From contig OX155957.1 of the NCBI GenBank assembly GCA_944548615.1, positions 10,329,597 to 10,393,596 on the forward strand: 64,000 nt of DNA, read 5' to 3'. Origin of the DNA: Micropterix aruncella. Its lineage: Eukaryota > Arthropoda > Insecta > Lepidoptera > Micropterigidae. The position numbers were made by a program, and so were the translations under genes. The number at the start of each line of letters is the position of its first letter. Position 1 is the stretch's first letter. This document shows positions 47,451-60,789 of this stretch, one piece after another. The notes beneath the pieces are model-generated. The model had not been told where the DNA came from and ran no database searches. It worked only from the letters and a program-made list of their open reading frames with translations.

Positions 47451-47884
47451 TGTGTCAATGCCACGGTTCGAATAATAAAAATGGTGCGATGAATGGCACT
47501 CATATATAAAAGGTTTTCATTGTTTTCAAAGTAACACGCGTGACCGTCAGAATACTCAGAACGTTGTCGTCGTTACCTCTTTTAAAATTGGAGAAATCTA
47601 GAGAGGCAGTTTCATTCTTTCCCCCAAGAGGGACTACCTTGTAAGTTTTCTATGTTATATTACCGAAGGTGTTCCCTAATCGTCAGTGCATATCATTATA
47701 TGACGAAAGGGCGTCACACGCCGATGACTGCGTTTCGAGGTGACCGTTAAAAACACTTGTAACGTCTCTTTGAGCATATTTACATTTATCATCATCATTT
47801 CATACATTTATAAAATCTCTTACGTCTTGGTTGATAAAAGAAGGGAGGGTCAATATAGCACTGAGTGTACATGTCTGAATTTAC

Positions 47885-48203
47885 ATTGACATTTACATTT
47901 TCGTCGTGTCCAATTGACGGCTAAAGACCGCTCTTGGACGTGTCAAAATAATTGGGTTAGGTAGTAAGTCTCGTTACTACTCTTTACCTACTGAACATAC
48001 ATAGGTAGTCAAGAATTAACTACTAGATTGTCAAACTATAAATATAAATAATCAAAATAGAAGCCTAATATTTGAAGTAGTTAGTAATTCGAAAAGATAC
48101 GTAGTAAAATTATTCATCTTAATATTCAAATTGTCAGTAAAATGTTAAATAATCAAATTAAATCTACGTTATGCATTTTAAACTAAAAGTACAGATATAA
48201 GAC
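47885..48203 (-). mobile_element. LINE C 3' UTR copy
   Basis: It is the reverse complement of 28540-28857: 'cgtcgtgtccaattgacggc' and 'ctcttggacgtgtcaaaata' are shared. The tail is at 47885. Its upstream side joins an R650 5' piece about 30 bases away. Confidence 0.8.
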
Positions 48204-48235
48204 CTTATAAAACAATCAGGCAATAAGCCGATGGG

Positions 48236-49050
48236 CAACATACCTGGTTATCTCGCGGTAAGGCGTTAGCTTCTTACGGGCGAGTGGCGCAACTAGACAG
48301 TGTACTGTTTCGTCCCAAGTCTTCTACACTCACCTCACGGGAGACAGAACGATCTAATATCGTTAAAACTTTCTGAGGTGGCGGGAGCTAATGGGCCCAT
48401 CCTGAGTTGGCCACGAAGACCCATTTTGTTCAGTGTTGGTCACACTCACGGGTCAACACCCATCCGGCAGCCTCCACGCATGAAGTGCGAGCACGGGTAG
48501 GACTCTGGCCTTAGGGCTAGTTTCCCTTAGGGGTCAATCTTCTGGCACTCCTGGACGGTCTGCGCACCGTGCGACGTAAGCCAATCGATTGTGCATTCTG
48601 ACTAACAGTCGGGGGAGTCTGGAAGCAGTACTGTTTCCTATAGAGCGGGAGTTGTTGCTGACCTTACGGCGACTGCTATTGAAACGACCATCGGCTACCC
48701 GATTCCGGGTGAACAGCCGGGCAAGGGATGCCGTGGTCTGCGATAGATTTGGTTTACACCGTTTCAGCGCTTCGTAAGGGAGAGGATTCGTAAGCAAGCG
48801 ACTTCGAACTCGTAACCAGTCGAGTGACCGGAGTAATCTGGTCGCAACTGGAGTAAGAGCGTGAGTGTAAGCCCGCTGGATAACATACCTGGTTATATCG
48901 CGGATAAGGCGTTGGCCTCTTACGGGCAAGTGGCGGAGCTTGACGGTGGACTGTTTTGTCCTAAGTCTTCTACGCTCACCTCACGGGAGACAGAACGATC
49001 TAATATCGTTAAAACTTCCTGAGGTGGCGGATTTGCCCGTTGTAGTTGAC
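48236..49050 (-). repeat. R650 repeat: one 5' piece plus one full copy, head to tail
   Basis: The full copy is 48380-49050. A second 5' half (48236-48380) follows it without spacer: on the plus strand 'ctgaggtggcgg' runs straight into 'gagctaatgggccc'. The joined half has lost the first about 20 bases. Confidence 0.8.
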
Positions 49051-49786
49051 AGTTCCAGTTGTAAGAAAGTAGTGGGAGGGTCCTATTGTTCAATTTTGCA
49101 CCAATGCCATTTTTTTTTAGTTACGCCACTGCTTTCCATATACAGATAAAGTCTAGCACCACTCCAGACACAGGTTGTTTATTTAAACCGCGTTCGATGC
49201 CATGCATGCGAATGAGATAAAGCTTAAATAGCAGACGCGTTATGCCTTCGCTCCGTCATCGACACGGGGGCGTCTGCTTGCTGGCGTTGTTGACAAACAT
49301 TGCATTTCCAGACATACGCTTTGCAGTTGCAGTTGCTACTGCATTTTTAAAATAAAATAAAAGTTGAATGGGAATTTGATTAAAGGGAAGGTGGCGTTGG
49401 TGGTAATATATGTGTGTACGTTACAAAACGAAACACGAGTTTGCAGTGTTGATATGTTTATGGCGTCCCGGGTTATTTCGCAGCCGATCCAAGTCATAAT
49501 CCTGTTTTTATGTGTACGCTAATTCGATAACATCGGTTACAAAACCCATTGTCTCAGACACATAAAAAACACAGAATTTCTGCACCAGATTTCTTACTTT
49601 TATTTCAAAACTGGTTGTAATTAAAACTACATTTTATAGTTTGTATTTCAAAAAGACGATTTGAAAAATGTATCTTTTAGTTTGTATTTGAATTACAACG
49701 CCAGATGAAAGTATTTTGTATTTTTTTTCTTTATATCCCTTTCGGTATATGTCCACCTTAACATCTATTGACGGTTTATAGGCTGT

Positions 49787-49872
49787 TATAACATCACGTG
49801 GCAGTACTCAGGCGGTCACCCATCAAAGTACTGACCACGTCCGACACTGCTTAACTTCAGTGATCTGGCGGT
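49787..49872 (-). repeat. 5S rRNA-derived repeat, copy 1
   Basis: The minus strand reads 'gttaagcagtgtcggacgtg' and 'gatgggtgaccgcctgagta', the 3' two thirds of eukaryotic 5S rRNA with substitutions. The 5S part continues into sequence shared with copy 2, so it is more likely a 5S-derived SINE (SINE3-like) or dispersed pseudogene than a working gene. Confidence 0.8.
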
Positions 49873-50289
49873 TACGGACGTTACAAGGCGGCTACGGACG
49901 TAATTTCAACTACATCCTTGGGCGTAGTTTGTATTTTGTAGTTGAAACATATTCACGGTGTGTTTTGACCAGCCCTGCCAACTGACTCATCTATCAAGCC
50001 ATAACCGACGCCAGTGGACATCGGAATTGAAAATTTCGGACATACGCACTTCTGTCCAGCTATTATGTACCTCAGAACAGCAACAATCAAGTCATCGACT
50101 ATGCGTTGTACGTACACTTCTTATAATAAACTTGGATATTGCATGTTTTTGTCAAACGTTGCTAAAGGTCGCTAGATCTGCGATAATAACATGTATAGCG
50201 GGCACCACAAAATCGCTGTTTACGTTTGTATTCAACCCTCTAATAGGCGCGCTTTTATTTTGTAACAATAATAGGTGCTCCACCTCCCC

Positions 50290-50430
50290 CTTTTTACCTT
50301 CCCGGTCTAACAACGAACAAAGAGGGTAAGTATTGTAAACGCGCAATTTTAATTTTTGGAGACGAACACTGAAATATCAATTTTGAGACCACCAGAGACG
50401 ATTAAGATATTTTCTTTGGTAGCAAGTCCT
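50290..50430 (+). repeat. RB repeat fragment
   Basis: 'taagtattgtaaacgcgcaa' and 'gagacgattaagat' correspond to the start of the fuller copy at 50670. Confidence 0.6.
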
Positions 50431-50669
50431 ATTATATCTTTAGTAGCAAGAACTGCCGAGAGAGCACTATTAATAATTGGCCGGATGGGTAGCTGAACGG
50501 CTTTTTATTGATTACCCTACTGATTGCGGCCTACTGTGTCTCTATTAGGATCTAGGATAGTCTTTGCCGCCCCGCCCCATCCCATTTGTCCGTAAAAGAA
50601 AAAAGATTGAGCGAGTATGTGCACGTAGTATTATGTCGATTTTATCATTGATAATACTTAGACTTAACT

Positions 50670-51250
50670 TAACGGCTCACCAACCGACGAGGAGGGAAAG
50701 TATTGGGAACGCGCATAATTTTTTGTTCAAGATGAAGACGGAAATATTTATTTTGAGCCCCTTGAGACGATTAAGTCCATTTCCAAATGGAAGTCTGTCG
50801 GTGTGTCTGTCTGTGTGTATTTCTCCACGATATCTCACAAACGCTTAAACCGGCAGGAATCATTTTGTCATGGCAAGAGTTGAAAAGGTTTTGATAGAAA
50901 TCGACCCATTAGGGGGTGCACTAGGCATATTTCAATCTCGAAATATTCGATTATAGACTTGAAATTTGGGACACAGATGCATTGTTGGGCCGAAATCATA
51001 TACAATTTTCGCCGGTCAGTATATTTTCGTAAACATTTGAATCGAACGTGATTAATGCGTTGCATTCTAACTATGTGCGCTAGTGGCCGACGAACGATTC
51101 GCGTCGCTGACTTTTGATTCGACGTTTCATCGGCGTACAGTGTGTGTTCCTTCTGTAAAAAAAATACATCAGTTCAAATGCTTCCACAAGTCCTTGGCTA
51201 CTTTTCGGGAAAGTGTTGAGGTGACACAACCGATTTTTTTACGCTGTTAT
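50670..51250 (+). repeat. RB interspersed repeat, long copy
   Basis: It runs from 'cggctcaccaaccgacgagg' through 'gacttgaaatttgggacaca' to 'gaggtgacacaaccgatttt'. It aligns over its length with 29437-30012 and 59275-59800. Confidence 0.75.
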
Positions 51251-51998
51251 GTGCTCAAGATCGTGCGGTGCAAAGAACCCCGCTACCTCTATTACAGGTT
51301 GTCCTAGTCCCGGGATGTTCACGTCGTTCCCGAACGGGCGAAAATAAGTTTCCGGGGGAGTTTCTCATTTGTTCGGCGATTGTGTGGGAGCGGTTTTCCG
51401 AGCCCTATCGACGCCTGCATGCAACGTTGCTTACAGGAAAGCCCTCTTTCACCTTTTTGATTTCTGTTGCATAGTAATATTTGTTTTCCCTCCCGTATTT
51501 TTTTTATCCTTTACCCCTTACGGTTACGGGCACCTTAACCCTTTAAGGGCCATGAGACGCATGTGCCCCATAAATTCAAAAACATTTTATAAATTATCGA
51601 ATACGAATAATGTATAAATTATATTTTTCCCTTGTTATTGAGACATCAGAATCTTAATATTAGCAAAAAAATAGGTCTAAAAATATCCAGTACCTATTTT
51701 TTTTATATATCGCAAATGACCAACGAACTTTCAATTTGATTTTTTTTTCTTTTAGTACATTTGATTTCTGAGCAAAGAAACCAAATTTTGGAAAAAGTTG
51801 CAACTTTGCATCTTTAAGGAACACTTATGTCTCATCAATTTATACAAAATCTATTAAACCAATGTTCACGAAACTTAACATACGTGTTATTTACTTCACC
51901 CTTTAACAGTTTTATACATCAAAAATCCATACCCAACCGCAAAGCTTATGGTCCTCAAAGGGTGTCTAACGACAATTATCTTACAGGTGGCCGGCTTT

Positions 51999-52088
51999 TA
52001 TAACATCACGTGGCAGTACTGAGGTGATTATCCATCCAAGTACTCACCACGCCCGACGCTGCTTAGCTTCGGTGACCTGACGGGATCC
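51999..52088 (-). repeat. 5S rRNA-derived repeat, copy 2
   Basis: The minus strand reads 'gctaagcagcgtcgggcgtg' and 'agtacttggatgg'. Both copies start 'tataacatcacgtggcagta' on the plus strand and are followed by a similar 'gcggctac...cgtaatttcaa'-like phrase, which supports a dispersed family. Confidence 0.8.
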
Positions 52089-52235
52089 AGTGTTTCAACG
52101 CGGCTACCTGCGTTATTCAACCGAATACCTAATAACATCATATATATGCTTAATATATACCAATATCATATTGTACTATTTCGCGCTCCTTACTCGGGTG
52201 TACCCTGTAAAAGTACAGTATGAGGATACTCCTAT

Positions 52236-52263
52236 TTGCTGTGTGTGTGTGTGTGTGTGTGTG
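52236..52263. repeat. (GT)n microsatellite
   Basis: About 13 GT units follow 'tatttgctgt'. Confidence 0.9.
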
Positions 52264-52329
52264 ATTTGATCGGGCAAATGTCAAGATCTTTTTCCAACAT
52301 AAATGTCCTGAAGATGTTATATTTCGCTT

Positions 52330-52690
52330 ACGTTCGCAGTACCGTGGAATGTGGAATCCGCAAAATTGGGTCTACAGAAGCAGGATAGAATGTATCTAAA
52401 GGCGTCTTTTAAAACACATTAATTTTCGCGGACGCTTGGGTCTTCCTACGTAAGAGAGCAGACTGGACCACTTCAGTATCCAAACTCTAGAAGACAGACG
52501 CACAGTGGCTGATATGGTACTGCTACACAAAGTTATCCACAATGCCATATTATAGTACATACCTTGTCGAAAACTTACTTTTTTCGTTTCACCGCCAATA
52601 ATTCGCAATTTACGCACGTTCGAGGTCTCTCGCGCCAATACCAACTACGGGAAAATTCCATCCCTTATAGGCTGATGTGCACGTGACTCT
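52330..52690 (+). mobile_element. CR1/Jockey-like LINE, C-terminal part
   Basis: It has fragments in three frames: a VRSTVECG-like line, then QTLEDRRTVADMVLLHKVIH (needing one frame change) and LVENLLFSFHRQ. This is the usual L-x-x-R-R-x-x-A-D-x-x-x-L-x-K-x-I region. It is badly decayed. Confidence 0.7.
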
Positions 52691-52807
52691 TGTTTCTCCA
52701 GCATCGACTTTTTCAACCTCAACCAACCGACGTTCGTATAGGCTGATGTGCACGTGACTCTTGTTTCTCCAGCATCGACTTTTTCAACCTCAACCAACCG
52801 ACGTTCG
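52666..52807. repeat. 71-base tandem duplication
   Basis: Units 52666-52736 and 52737-52807 begin 'tataggctgatgtgcacgtg' and end 'ccaaccgacgttcg'. I saw no differences between them. Confidence 0.93.
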
Positions 52808-53399
52808 TCAAGGAATTAATCAAATCAATTGCACCTAACGAGCTTGTTAATACCTATCGCTCTTAGTTATCATGCAACATATCAGTAACTACTATAAATA
52901 TTTATAAATATCTATAAACATCAATAATTATCTATAAATATCTGTATCTATATATTCACTATACGACCTATTTATATATATATATATATACATATACCAT
53001 TGTCCTACTCCTTCTTTCTAATCACTTCCGATTCCCTACCTTTCCCAGCGGCTTTTTATGTTAATTTTATATTGAATATATACTTAGTTTATTTTATAAC
53101 TAATTTTTAAGTAAATATGGTGATATCTTTTTAAAATGTTATTTTTGCAGGAAACGATTATCAGCGTAATGTTTTTATTTTTTTCTACGTTTAAGTTTTA
53201 AGCACGTATATTGTATGCGCTGTATGTTTCCCAAAAAAAAATCTCTTGTCAGGTGTTGTTTCGATTTCATTTCTGTTAACTCTGTATTATTATTATTTAT
53301 AATAAAATTATAATATGTTAATTATTATTAATTATAATAACAATACTTGTAAACTTTTCTCCAAAAAATACGTAAAATTATAATCAAAATATACATATT

Positions 53400-53600
53400 T
53401 GTTTAACAAAAAATACAATTTTGCACAATGGCGGACTTATCACCCAGACTTATAAGACGCTATTTTACTAAAGTAATATTATACCTAAAACAAATACTTT
53501 TAAATTAATTACAAACGTGCTAATTAATAGTACCTACATAAAAATAATTAAAAAATAGAAACGTAATAGCACTAGGTCGCTGACAAAGGAAATAGGAATG
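53400..53600 (-). mobile_element. LINE 3' tail, related to 3520-3640
   Basis: It shares 'acaatggcggacttat' and the surrounding layout with the tail at 3580-3620. Only UTR is recognisable. Confidence 0.45.
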
Positions 53601-54607
53601 GAAAGGGGGGAGGGTTACGTTTAATGACAGAAGAAATTAATTTTCAGAGGAAGCTTCAAAGTACACTCAGAAAAATATGTATAGGTACACATCGTAATGG
53701 CGAAAGGGAAATTTCTAGACCAATTAGGCTGCACTCGTAAATCTGTATATTATGTCATGTTGAAATAAGAAATCCACTTGACGTCAATTTTTGATCAGGT
53801 GTAACGGCATTATAAGTATTATTCAAACAGTAACATCATTGCACTGGTTCCTAACGCATTATAGAGTGGACATGCCAATAACAATGATGACCATTCGCAA
53901 GGACTCTTTGAAAGGTATACAAATCATTAAAAAAAACTTTATTTATTTTGCCAATGCTTCATCCATAGAACAAAGTTGTACGAGATGTGAATTATAGGGT
54001 ACGTTATGTGCCTACGAACGTATAATAGGTACGTACGGAAAGTTGTACGAGATGTGATATACGATGCTCGTTCTGTTGTCAAAGCTTTGAAATACTACAC
54101 GAAACGACGAACCAAAACTATTTCTCAGTTCCTGGGAACATACCAATCCGCCTCTTAGAATATTTTATAGTATTTACTTCTGCAGATATCGAGTCGGGGT
54201 GAGGAGGGGGGGGAGGTGAGCCTCTTTTATGTCAACATGGAATGCGGTGGTGAGTTAGTTACTTACTTACCAGCAATCCGCGCAAATATCGCAGGGTTAA
54301 CGCAATATTAACTCGGTCAAGTAAATGAAGGTTATCATACGCGAGAGGTTACGAAGAGATTCTGAGATGTCCGAATGTACCCAATAGTAATGGCGACAGC
54401 GGTGTTCAGGTTGATTATTACCATTGATTGTATAGTTATTGCTATTACTTTATATATGTACTTGTAGGTCTTCCCCCACCAGAACGTTTTATAAAACAGG
54501 ATGCTGCCAGATCGGCATAAGAAAAGAGCAGACAGGCCAATGGAACGGACGGTACATAGGCTTACAGACTCGTAAAGTCCATAAACTGTACTCAGAGAAC
54601 CGCGACA

Positions 54608-54647
54608 TACCGCTACTGTAGATGATGGTACATCTACAGTAGCGGTA
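54608..54647. repeat. Perfect 17-bp hairpin
   Basis: 'taccgctactgtagatg' (54608-54624) pairs perfectly with 54631-54647; the loop is atggta. Confidence 0.95.
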
Positions 54648-54779
54648 CCCGACATGATGACAACCTTCAAACATGATGGTACCCGAATATTCAGGAAAAC
54701 GTACGGCCTACGTGCGGAGGGAATAGAAGCATAGCACTACGTTGGGAAGGGTAGGTAATCATTTATGCATTTGGCTCCT

Positions 54780-55850
54780 ATATGAACGAAGGGACAGGAG
54801 CTGGGACCTACTCTAGCCAAATGGGCATAAGAATGACTAAACCAGTGTAACTCCATGCCACAACCTCCCAAGCCGAAATAATTGTTAACATAATAGCGGC
54901 AGGTGAGATTGGAAGAAGATGGATACAATATAAGCAAATTGATAATAGATACACAGATAGACGATTAGTGCTGTAGGCACTATACAATCTAAAGCTATTC
55001 TAAAAATTGTCCAATGTGTGCCACACAGTGCTCGAGCGCACCTCGCAAATGAAAAGAATTAGCCTAATATAGGTGAGAGGACACGCTGGAGAGTTGTCAC
55101 CTACAACGAGCGAACCCCTCGGCCCAGGGAGGCATGAGTGTAAAGATATTGATCTTTCTTTCAAAGTAGAGACTCAGGGACAACACAGTCCACCGTCTAA
55201 CTCCGCCGACACGCCCGTGAGAGTCCAACGCCTTGCCGCGAGGCACTGGGAAGTGAACACAGCGGGGCAACCTCACGCCCTCATTAGCAGATTTGGCCAG
55301 AGTTCCGCGTCTTTCAGTCTGGTCCCAAATTCAAGGTCGCATTCGCAGCATCTAACTGACGTAGGCAGTAATTCAATTTGAATATATCGCGGACCAAGGC
55401 GCCATTTGTCCGCCACGGTCACTCGGGATCGGGTGGTCAGCGGATCGATTAATGGATAGATGGCGTCAGTTTGCTACCCTCGCTGTCATAGGAAACATAC
55501 GTCTCCAGACTTCCCTGGTTATTAGCTGGATGGGCATTCAATACTTAGCAAACCGAATAGTGCACCAGCCGCTCAGTTCCGCCCGAGGTATTCCCCCAAA
55601 TGCGCGATCTTCTGATCCCAACCGCCTTCGACTGCAGGTTACAGCCGTGGCAGAAGCTCACAGCGGCCCTGACGGGGTAATTTTCTCTACGAGAAGGCTA
55701 CCAGATGGGAGTTGAACCGTGAGTTGGGCAGGCCAAGGTGACATAAAAATTGGCCAACACCACCCAATCTACACTGAACCTTTATGAACCAGTGAGATGA
55801 CACAGTGGAATTCAGGGAAATAAGGAAGCAGATAGACTCGCGATAAACAG
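54780..55850 (+). mobile_element. LINE RNase H remnant split by an R650 insertion
   Basis: Upstream part: GTGAGTYSSQMGIRM and TTSQAEIIVNI, then RISLI-stop-VRGHAGE up to 55090. Downstream part at 55803: HSGIQGNKEADRLAINS. Together these are the RNase H lines of a LINE, with the same G-H-S/A-G-x-x-G-N-x-x-A-D motif as LINE A. The R650 copy (55090-55795) sits inside the G-H-A-G codons. Confidence 0.75.
55090..55795 (+). repeat. R650 repeat inserted in a LINE, with about 11-bp target duplication
   Basis: The flanks 'gacacgctgga' (55081-55091) and 'gacacagtgga' (55800-55810) look like a target duplication with two mismatches. The body carries the R650 marks 'ctacaacgagcgaacccctc', 'gtccaacgccttgccgcgag' and 'tttgaatatatcgcggacca'. 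Confidence 0.7.
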
Positions 55851-57419
55851 CTCGTGTCTGTTTTGCAAGAAATAGCCAAAATAAAGGCAGGAAAAAAGAG
55901 ATATTGTAAGACCGATTCTTCGGCTACCAAGTTACTGTTTGGGCCTCTCTAAAAAAACAATTGCGGATAGTTGTGGGCATGCTTGCAGGGCATTGTAGGA
56001 CACACACCTATACACACCAGACGGATAGGGGTATTGTAATTCATTCCGCGCGACCAAAGAACTTCGCAACGGAAAGGATTCCACGAGTAATTCTTGGGTC
56101 GTTGTGTAGATCTTGCGGTATTCTAAAAGCTGTGAGCTGACCAGAAAAAAAGGTCGTCGAGTTAAAAGTTGTGCTTGACGAAAGATGTTTTCAAGCAAAA
56201 CATGACGGCAGTGTAGCGATACGACTCGCCCATTTTGAGTCCACCTTCAAACAACAGAACGGTAACGTCTTATGTAGTCCCGTATTTTGAATTATGCCCT
56301 CCGCGCTATTGTCACTGTCAATAAAAATGATCCTAGTTATAATAGCGCCCACGCCAAAGAATACAATAAATCAATCCAGCTCCTGGTCTGACGCGGACGC
56401 CATGAATGACCAGACTCGTTACGAATTTAACCTCTTTTAGCGTTGGGTAATCGCTTCTTCGGCTGCTGCTCTCCGCGTATAAACCAAACGACAAATTTAA
56501 AATGATAACACCGAGTGTCCTTCCATTTTAGAAAAAAAAACATTTACGACGCATCATGAGGGAGTTTCAATTCGTTTATCGGAGACACGGAAATAATCCA
56601 CTTTAAATTTTAATTTAGTAAACCGGGGATAAACGGCTTCACTTCCGATGGATTTCCAGGGAGAGAGGGAGGGAGAGTACGTTCCCTTGCTATATTATTA
56701 ATCCCACCGTTCATTTCACTAAAAAATCCTCTTTTCAATGGCATATAACTTTTGAATGGTGATTATTTTTAAGTGTTTGTGTGGTTTATTTTATTGAATA
56801 TGTCGGAAAACATAATGTTGTCTAATTTACCAACCACTATTGGTTTTAGAATTAACGTACGTCATGTCAGCATTATAATACAATTTTACCCCAAAAAATA
56901 ATTAGTTTTTTGTATTGTAAAAGAAAATTTAACAATTTTGCTACCACCAAATCTGGGAGAAGTTTACGTTTCAAATAATTGTGCAAACTACATTAATATA
57001 TATATACTTATTTGTGGTAGCAGTCTTTATTCATAAAAAAAGATACAAATTACATGTTACAGTTCCCCACTAAGGCTAGTGCCTTTTCAGTGGGTAACTA
57101 ACAATAATGTGTTCATATTTGACTTATATTATCTATTACCTATTATACTTATATTAACTATTATAACTTTTTACGTTAACTAGATGTATTGACTTCCTAA
57201 CCTGACCTAAACTAACCTATATTTCCTATAATAACTAGCTAAATGTACACTTATAAATAATTCCAGTAAATACATGATTTTCCACAAAATTAACATACCT
57301 ACTTCCTAAACGAACCTAACATAGCCTAACCTATACTAATTATCTTGGTATACACTAAATATGTGTACTTACTTTGTTTACAATTACAATAATAAATGAT
57401 TACACTAATAACATGATTT

Positions 57420-58280
<861 letters not shown>

Positions 58281-58885
58281 TTATGCCCTAACATAACCTA
58301 ACTTATCTTAACTAGCTTGGTTTACCCTAATTATTCTACATGCTGAAGGGGTGCTTTGTCATATAAACGCCAACGCAAATTACTCTCTAATAAAATACCG
58401 CAGTATCGTGAAATACAGCATAGCATTAGATTACAGCGTTGATTATATATGGTATTAGATTGCTCATCTCTTCAGTACGATTTGGCAATCCTTCTGAAAC
58501 GACGAAATAATATTGATAATATTGACGAAATAATAAACATATTGATGTTAATGCTAATTTAGCCTAATAGAATTTTTACTTGTTAAAGTTATGCTAATGC
58601 TTTTACATATTTATACGAATAGAGTTTTTAATTTCTCCGTTATAGTATTTATATTATATAATATTTATATTATTTTAATTAGCTCGCCTGAATAAGTCAT
58701 TATTTAGGTTGCTTGGTAGTATAAGTTTCAATATTTTCTTTAGTAATTATTTGCTGATTGAGTTGTCTAATTTTTATAGAAAAGTGATTGAATAAAAAGA
58801 TAGATGTAATATAGTTGTATTTTCTCTATTTCTGCAAAAATATGTCTGTATGCCAAAATTTAGGTTTAGCGATTCATAAGACGAG

Positions 58886-58940
58886 GGGGTGGGGGGGGGG
58901 GGGGGGGGGGGGGGTGGGGGTGTTTGGGGGGGGGGGGGGT
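58886..58940. repeat. Poly-G tract with T interruptions
   Basis: Runs of up to about 26 G are broken by single T residues. The sequence could form G-quadruplexes. A shorter run occurs at 59717-59732. Confidence 0.95.
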
Positions 58941-59274
58941 AACTTTATCGTTGTTTTGATATAATATAGTACAAACGAATTTACCTCCACTGTTCTCTCC
59001 GTGAAGACAAGAAATGTAATTGTGACGAAAAATTAAGGATTTTGTTAAGTCATGCGGTATCTACGAAACATCTTCATAAATAAAAATTCGAAAAGTAGTC
59101 AGTCGATGATTGACTTGAAGTTCGACACAACGTTGCATTCGAATACACGAGTGTTTTTAAATTAAATTTTTGACAAAGTTGAGTTCGAATACGCGCGACA
59201 AAAGTCTTCCCGTACCGGTAAAATCTTCGGTGGGTTTCGACATCTGTGCGTTTCATATTCATTTCATATCAGAC

Positions 59275-59800
59275 TGGGCCTAAGCGAAGCGTGGCCGGGT
59301 TTAGATAGTTTCTTGTAAAATAGTAGCTAAATGTTTTTACGTTCCTGGCAAGATATGTATTGTGGACGTACTTCTGTGTGTCTGTTGTATTCCTCCACGT
59401 TAGCGCCGAAACGCTTCGTCCGATTGGGCTGAAATTTAGTATGCAGGCATCATTTGGTCATGACAAAAGTTGAAAAAATTGTGGTTAAAATCGGTCCTCC
59501 ACTTCAATCTGGAAATATTCCAGTTAGAGGCTTAAATTCGGTACATAGATGCCTTGTTTGACCGAAACTATTTTGTGAATTTTTATTGGATTATCTCGTA
59601 TATAAAGCGACGCATATGATAATTATAGTCCGCCATATTTATGAAAATACTACATCATTATTGAAAATATCATTTCAATACCAACTACAAATATACTAAG
59701 AATTGGCGCGCGGAGGTGGGGGGGGGGGGGGGAGTGTTTGTTTGCTTATCGGGAAAGTTTTGGGGTGACAACCGCTTTTTAACACGCTTTTATTAGGTCG
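59275..59800 (+). repeat. RB interspersed repeat
   Basis: It keeps 'cgattgggctgaaatttagt', 'atgcaggcatcatttggtca' and the terminal 'gggaaagttttggggtgaca'. Confidence 0.75.
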
Positions 59801-60209
59801 AGCTGTATGTAACTATGTAATGGAATCTAAGGTAACTAATTTAACCATCTTCCAAGGATCGTAGCGTCATGAAAATTGGCAGCTGTATGTAGTTCTGATG
59901 ACAATACAATAATATGGTACTGTCGACTGTTCTGATGATGGAGTCGGAAGATATGATCTGGGACTTCATGATGGAATATCGTATTATAGCTGTGTTTGGA
60001 CTTGTTAGAAAAGTCTTGGAATTAACGTTTTAGTTTTTTTTTAACTATAAATTTATTTTATTTATATACATGACAAAATAATTCCAAGAACAACCATAAA
60101 CACTAAAATTAAAACATTATGTAAAAGTTTACGAATATTGAAAAGTGTAGGTCAGTACTGCTAATATGCACGGTGAGTCTAATAATATGGCAAGGGTCTA
60201 TAGAGTCCC

Positions 60210-60725
60210 TTGGTATTCATAATGTCGCTTCGAATCTCCATCTACTATAAGTACACGCTAAACTGGAACGCATACACAATGCCACTCTTTATTCTAGCAA
60301 GCCCAAAGATGGGTACCATTTATAAAGAAATGCACATGGCCCGACACCACCCTCGCAAGAGTCACTTGAAACGTACAAATTCCAGTAGTTTACGGTTGCT
60401 AAATGATAACAGGGGCGCCCATTTAAGAGACAGACAAACCGCTCCCTTCGCAGACAATCAGGGGGCATTGATCGATCTCGAGAGGAGAGTTCAACTGGTT
60501 ATCGCTCCGACAAGGGTTGTGAATGTTCAATTATTATTGACGGCCGTCGAAACGGCTCAAGGAGCTCGAGGGGAACGTTTTTTGTATTCAAGCAAGCATG
60601 CGCTACTGCACATGCCACTGTTTCGTTCAAGTGGTTCCGCCCGCCCGCAATGTTGCGGTGCAGAAAGAATTTCTCGGAATCAGAGATCTTACGCGATTGA
60701 TTTGTGTTATTACCCTGGTAATTAG
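60210..60725 (+). CDS. Unrecognised open frame, 171 codons
   Basis: The frame starts at ATG 60210 and contains basic and arginine-rich stretches (RHHPRKSHLKRT), a segment LIDLERRVQLVIAPTRVVNV and a cysteine pair near the end. The base composition is GC-richer than its surroundings (60330-60700). I know no family for it, no splice signal supports it, and it may be chance or a transposon remnant. Confidence 0.15.
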   Translation: MVFIMSLRISIYYKYTLNWNAYTMPLFILASPKMGTIYKEMHMARHHPRKSHLKRTNSSSLRLLNDNRGAHLRDRQTAPFADNQGALIDLERRVQLVIAPTRVVNVQLLLTAVETAQGARGERFLYSSKHALLHMPLFRSSGSARPQCCGAERISRNQRSYAIDLCYYPGN

Positions 60726-60789
60726 GACTTCATTTCATCCATCCTCTTTGTTCCCTCGGTATTATATGTGATACTGTTACTGCACGTTG

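Noticed and set aside
49787..49872. A functional 5S rRNA gene
   Set aside because: The 5' third is missing, substitutions are present and the flank is shared with another copy.
49958..50329. A 123-codon protein-coding gene
   Set aside because: There is no family resemblance, splice support or composition signal, and the end overlaps the RB repeat.
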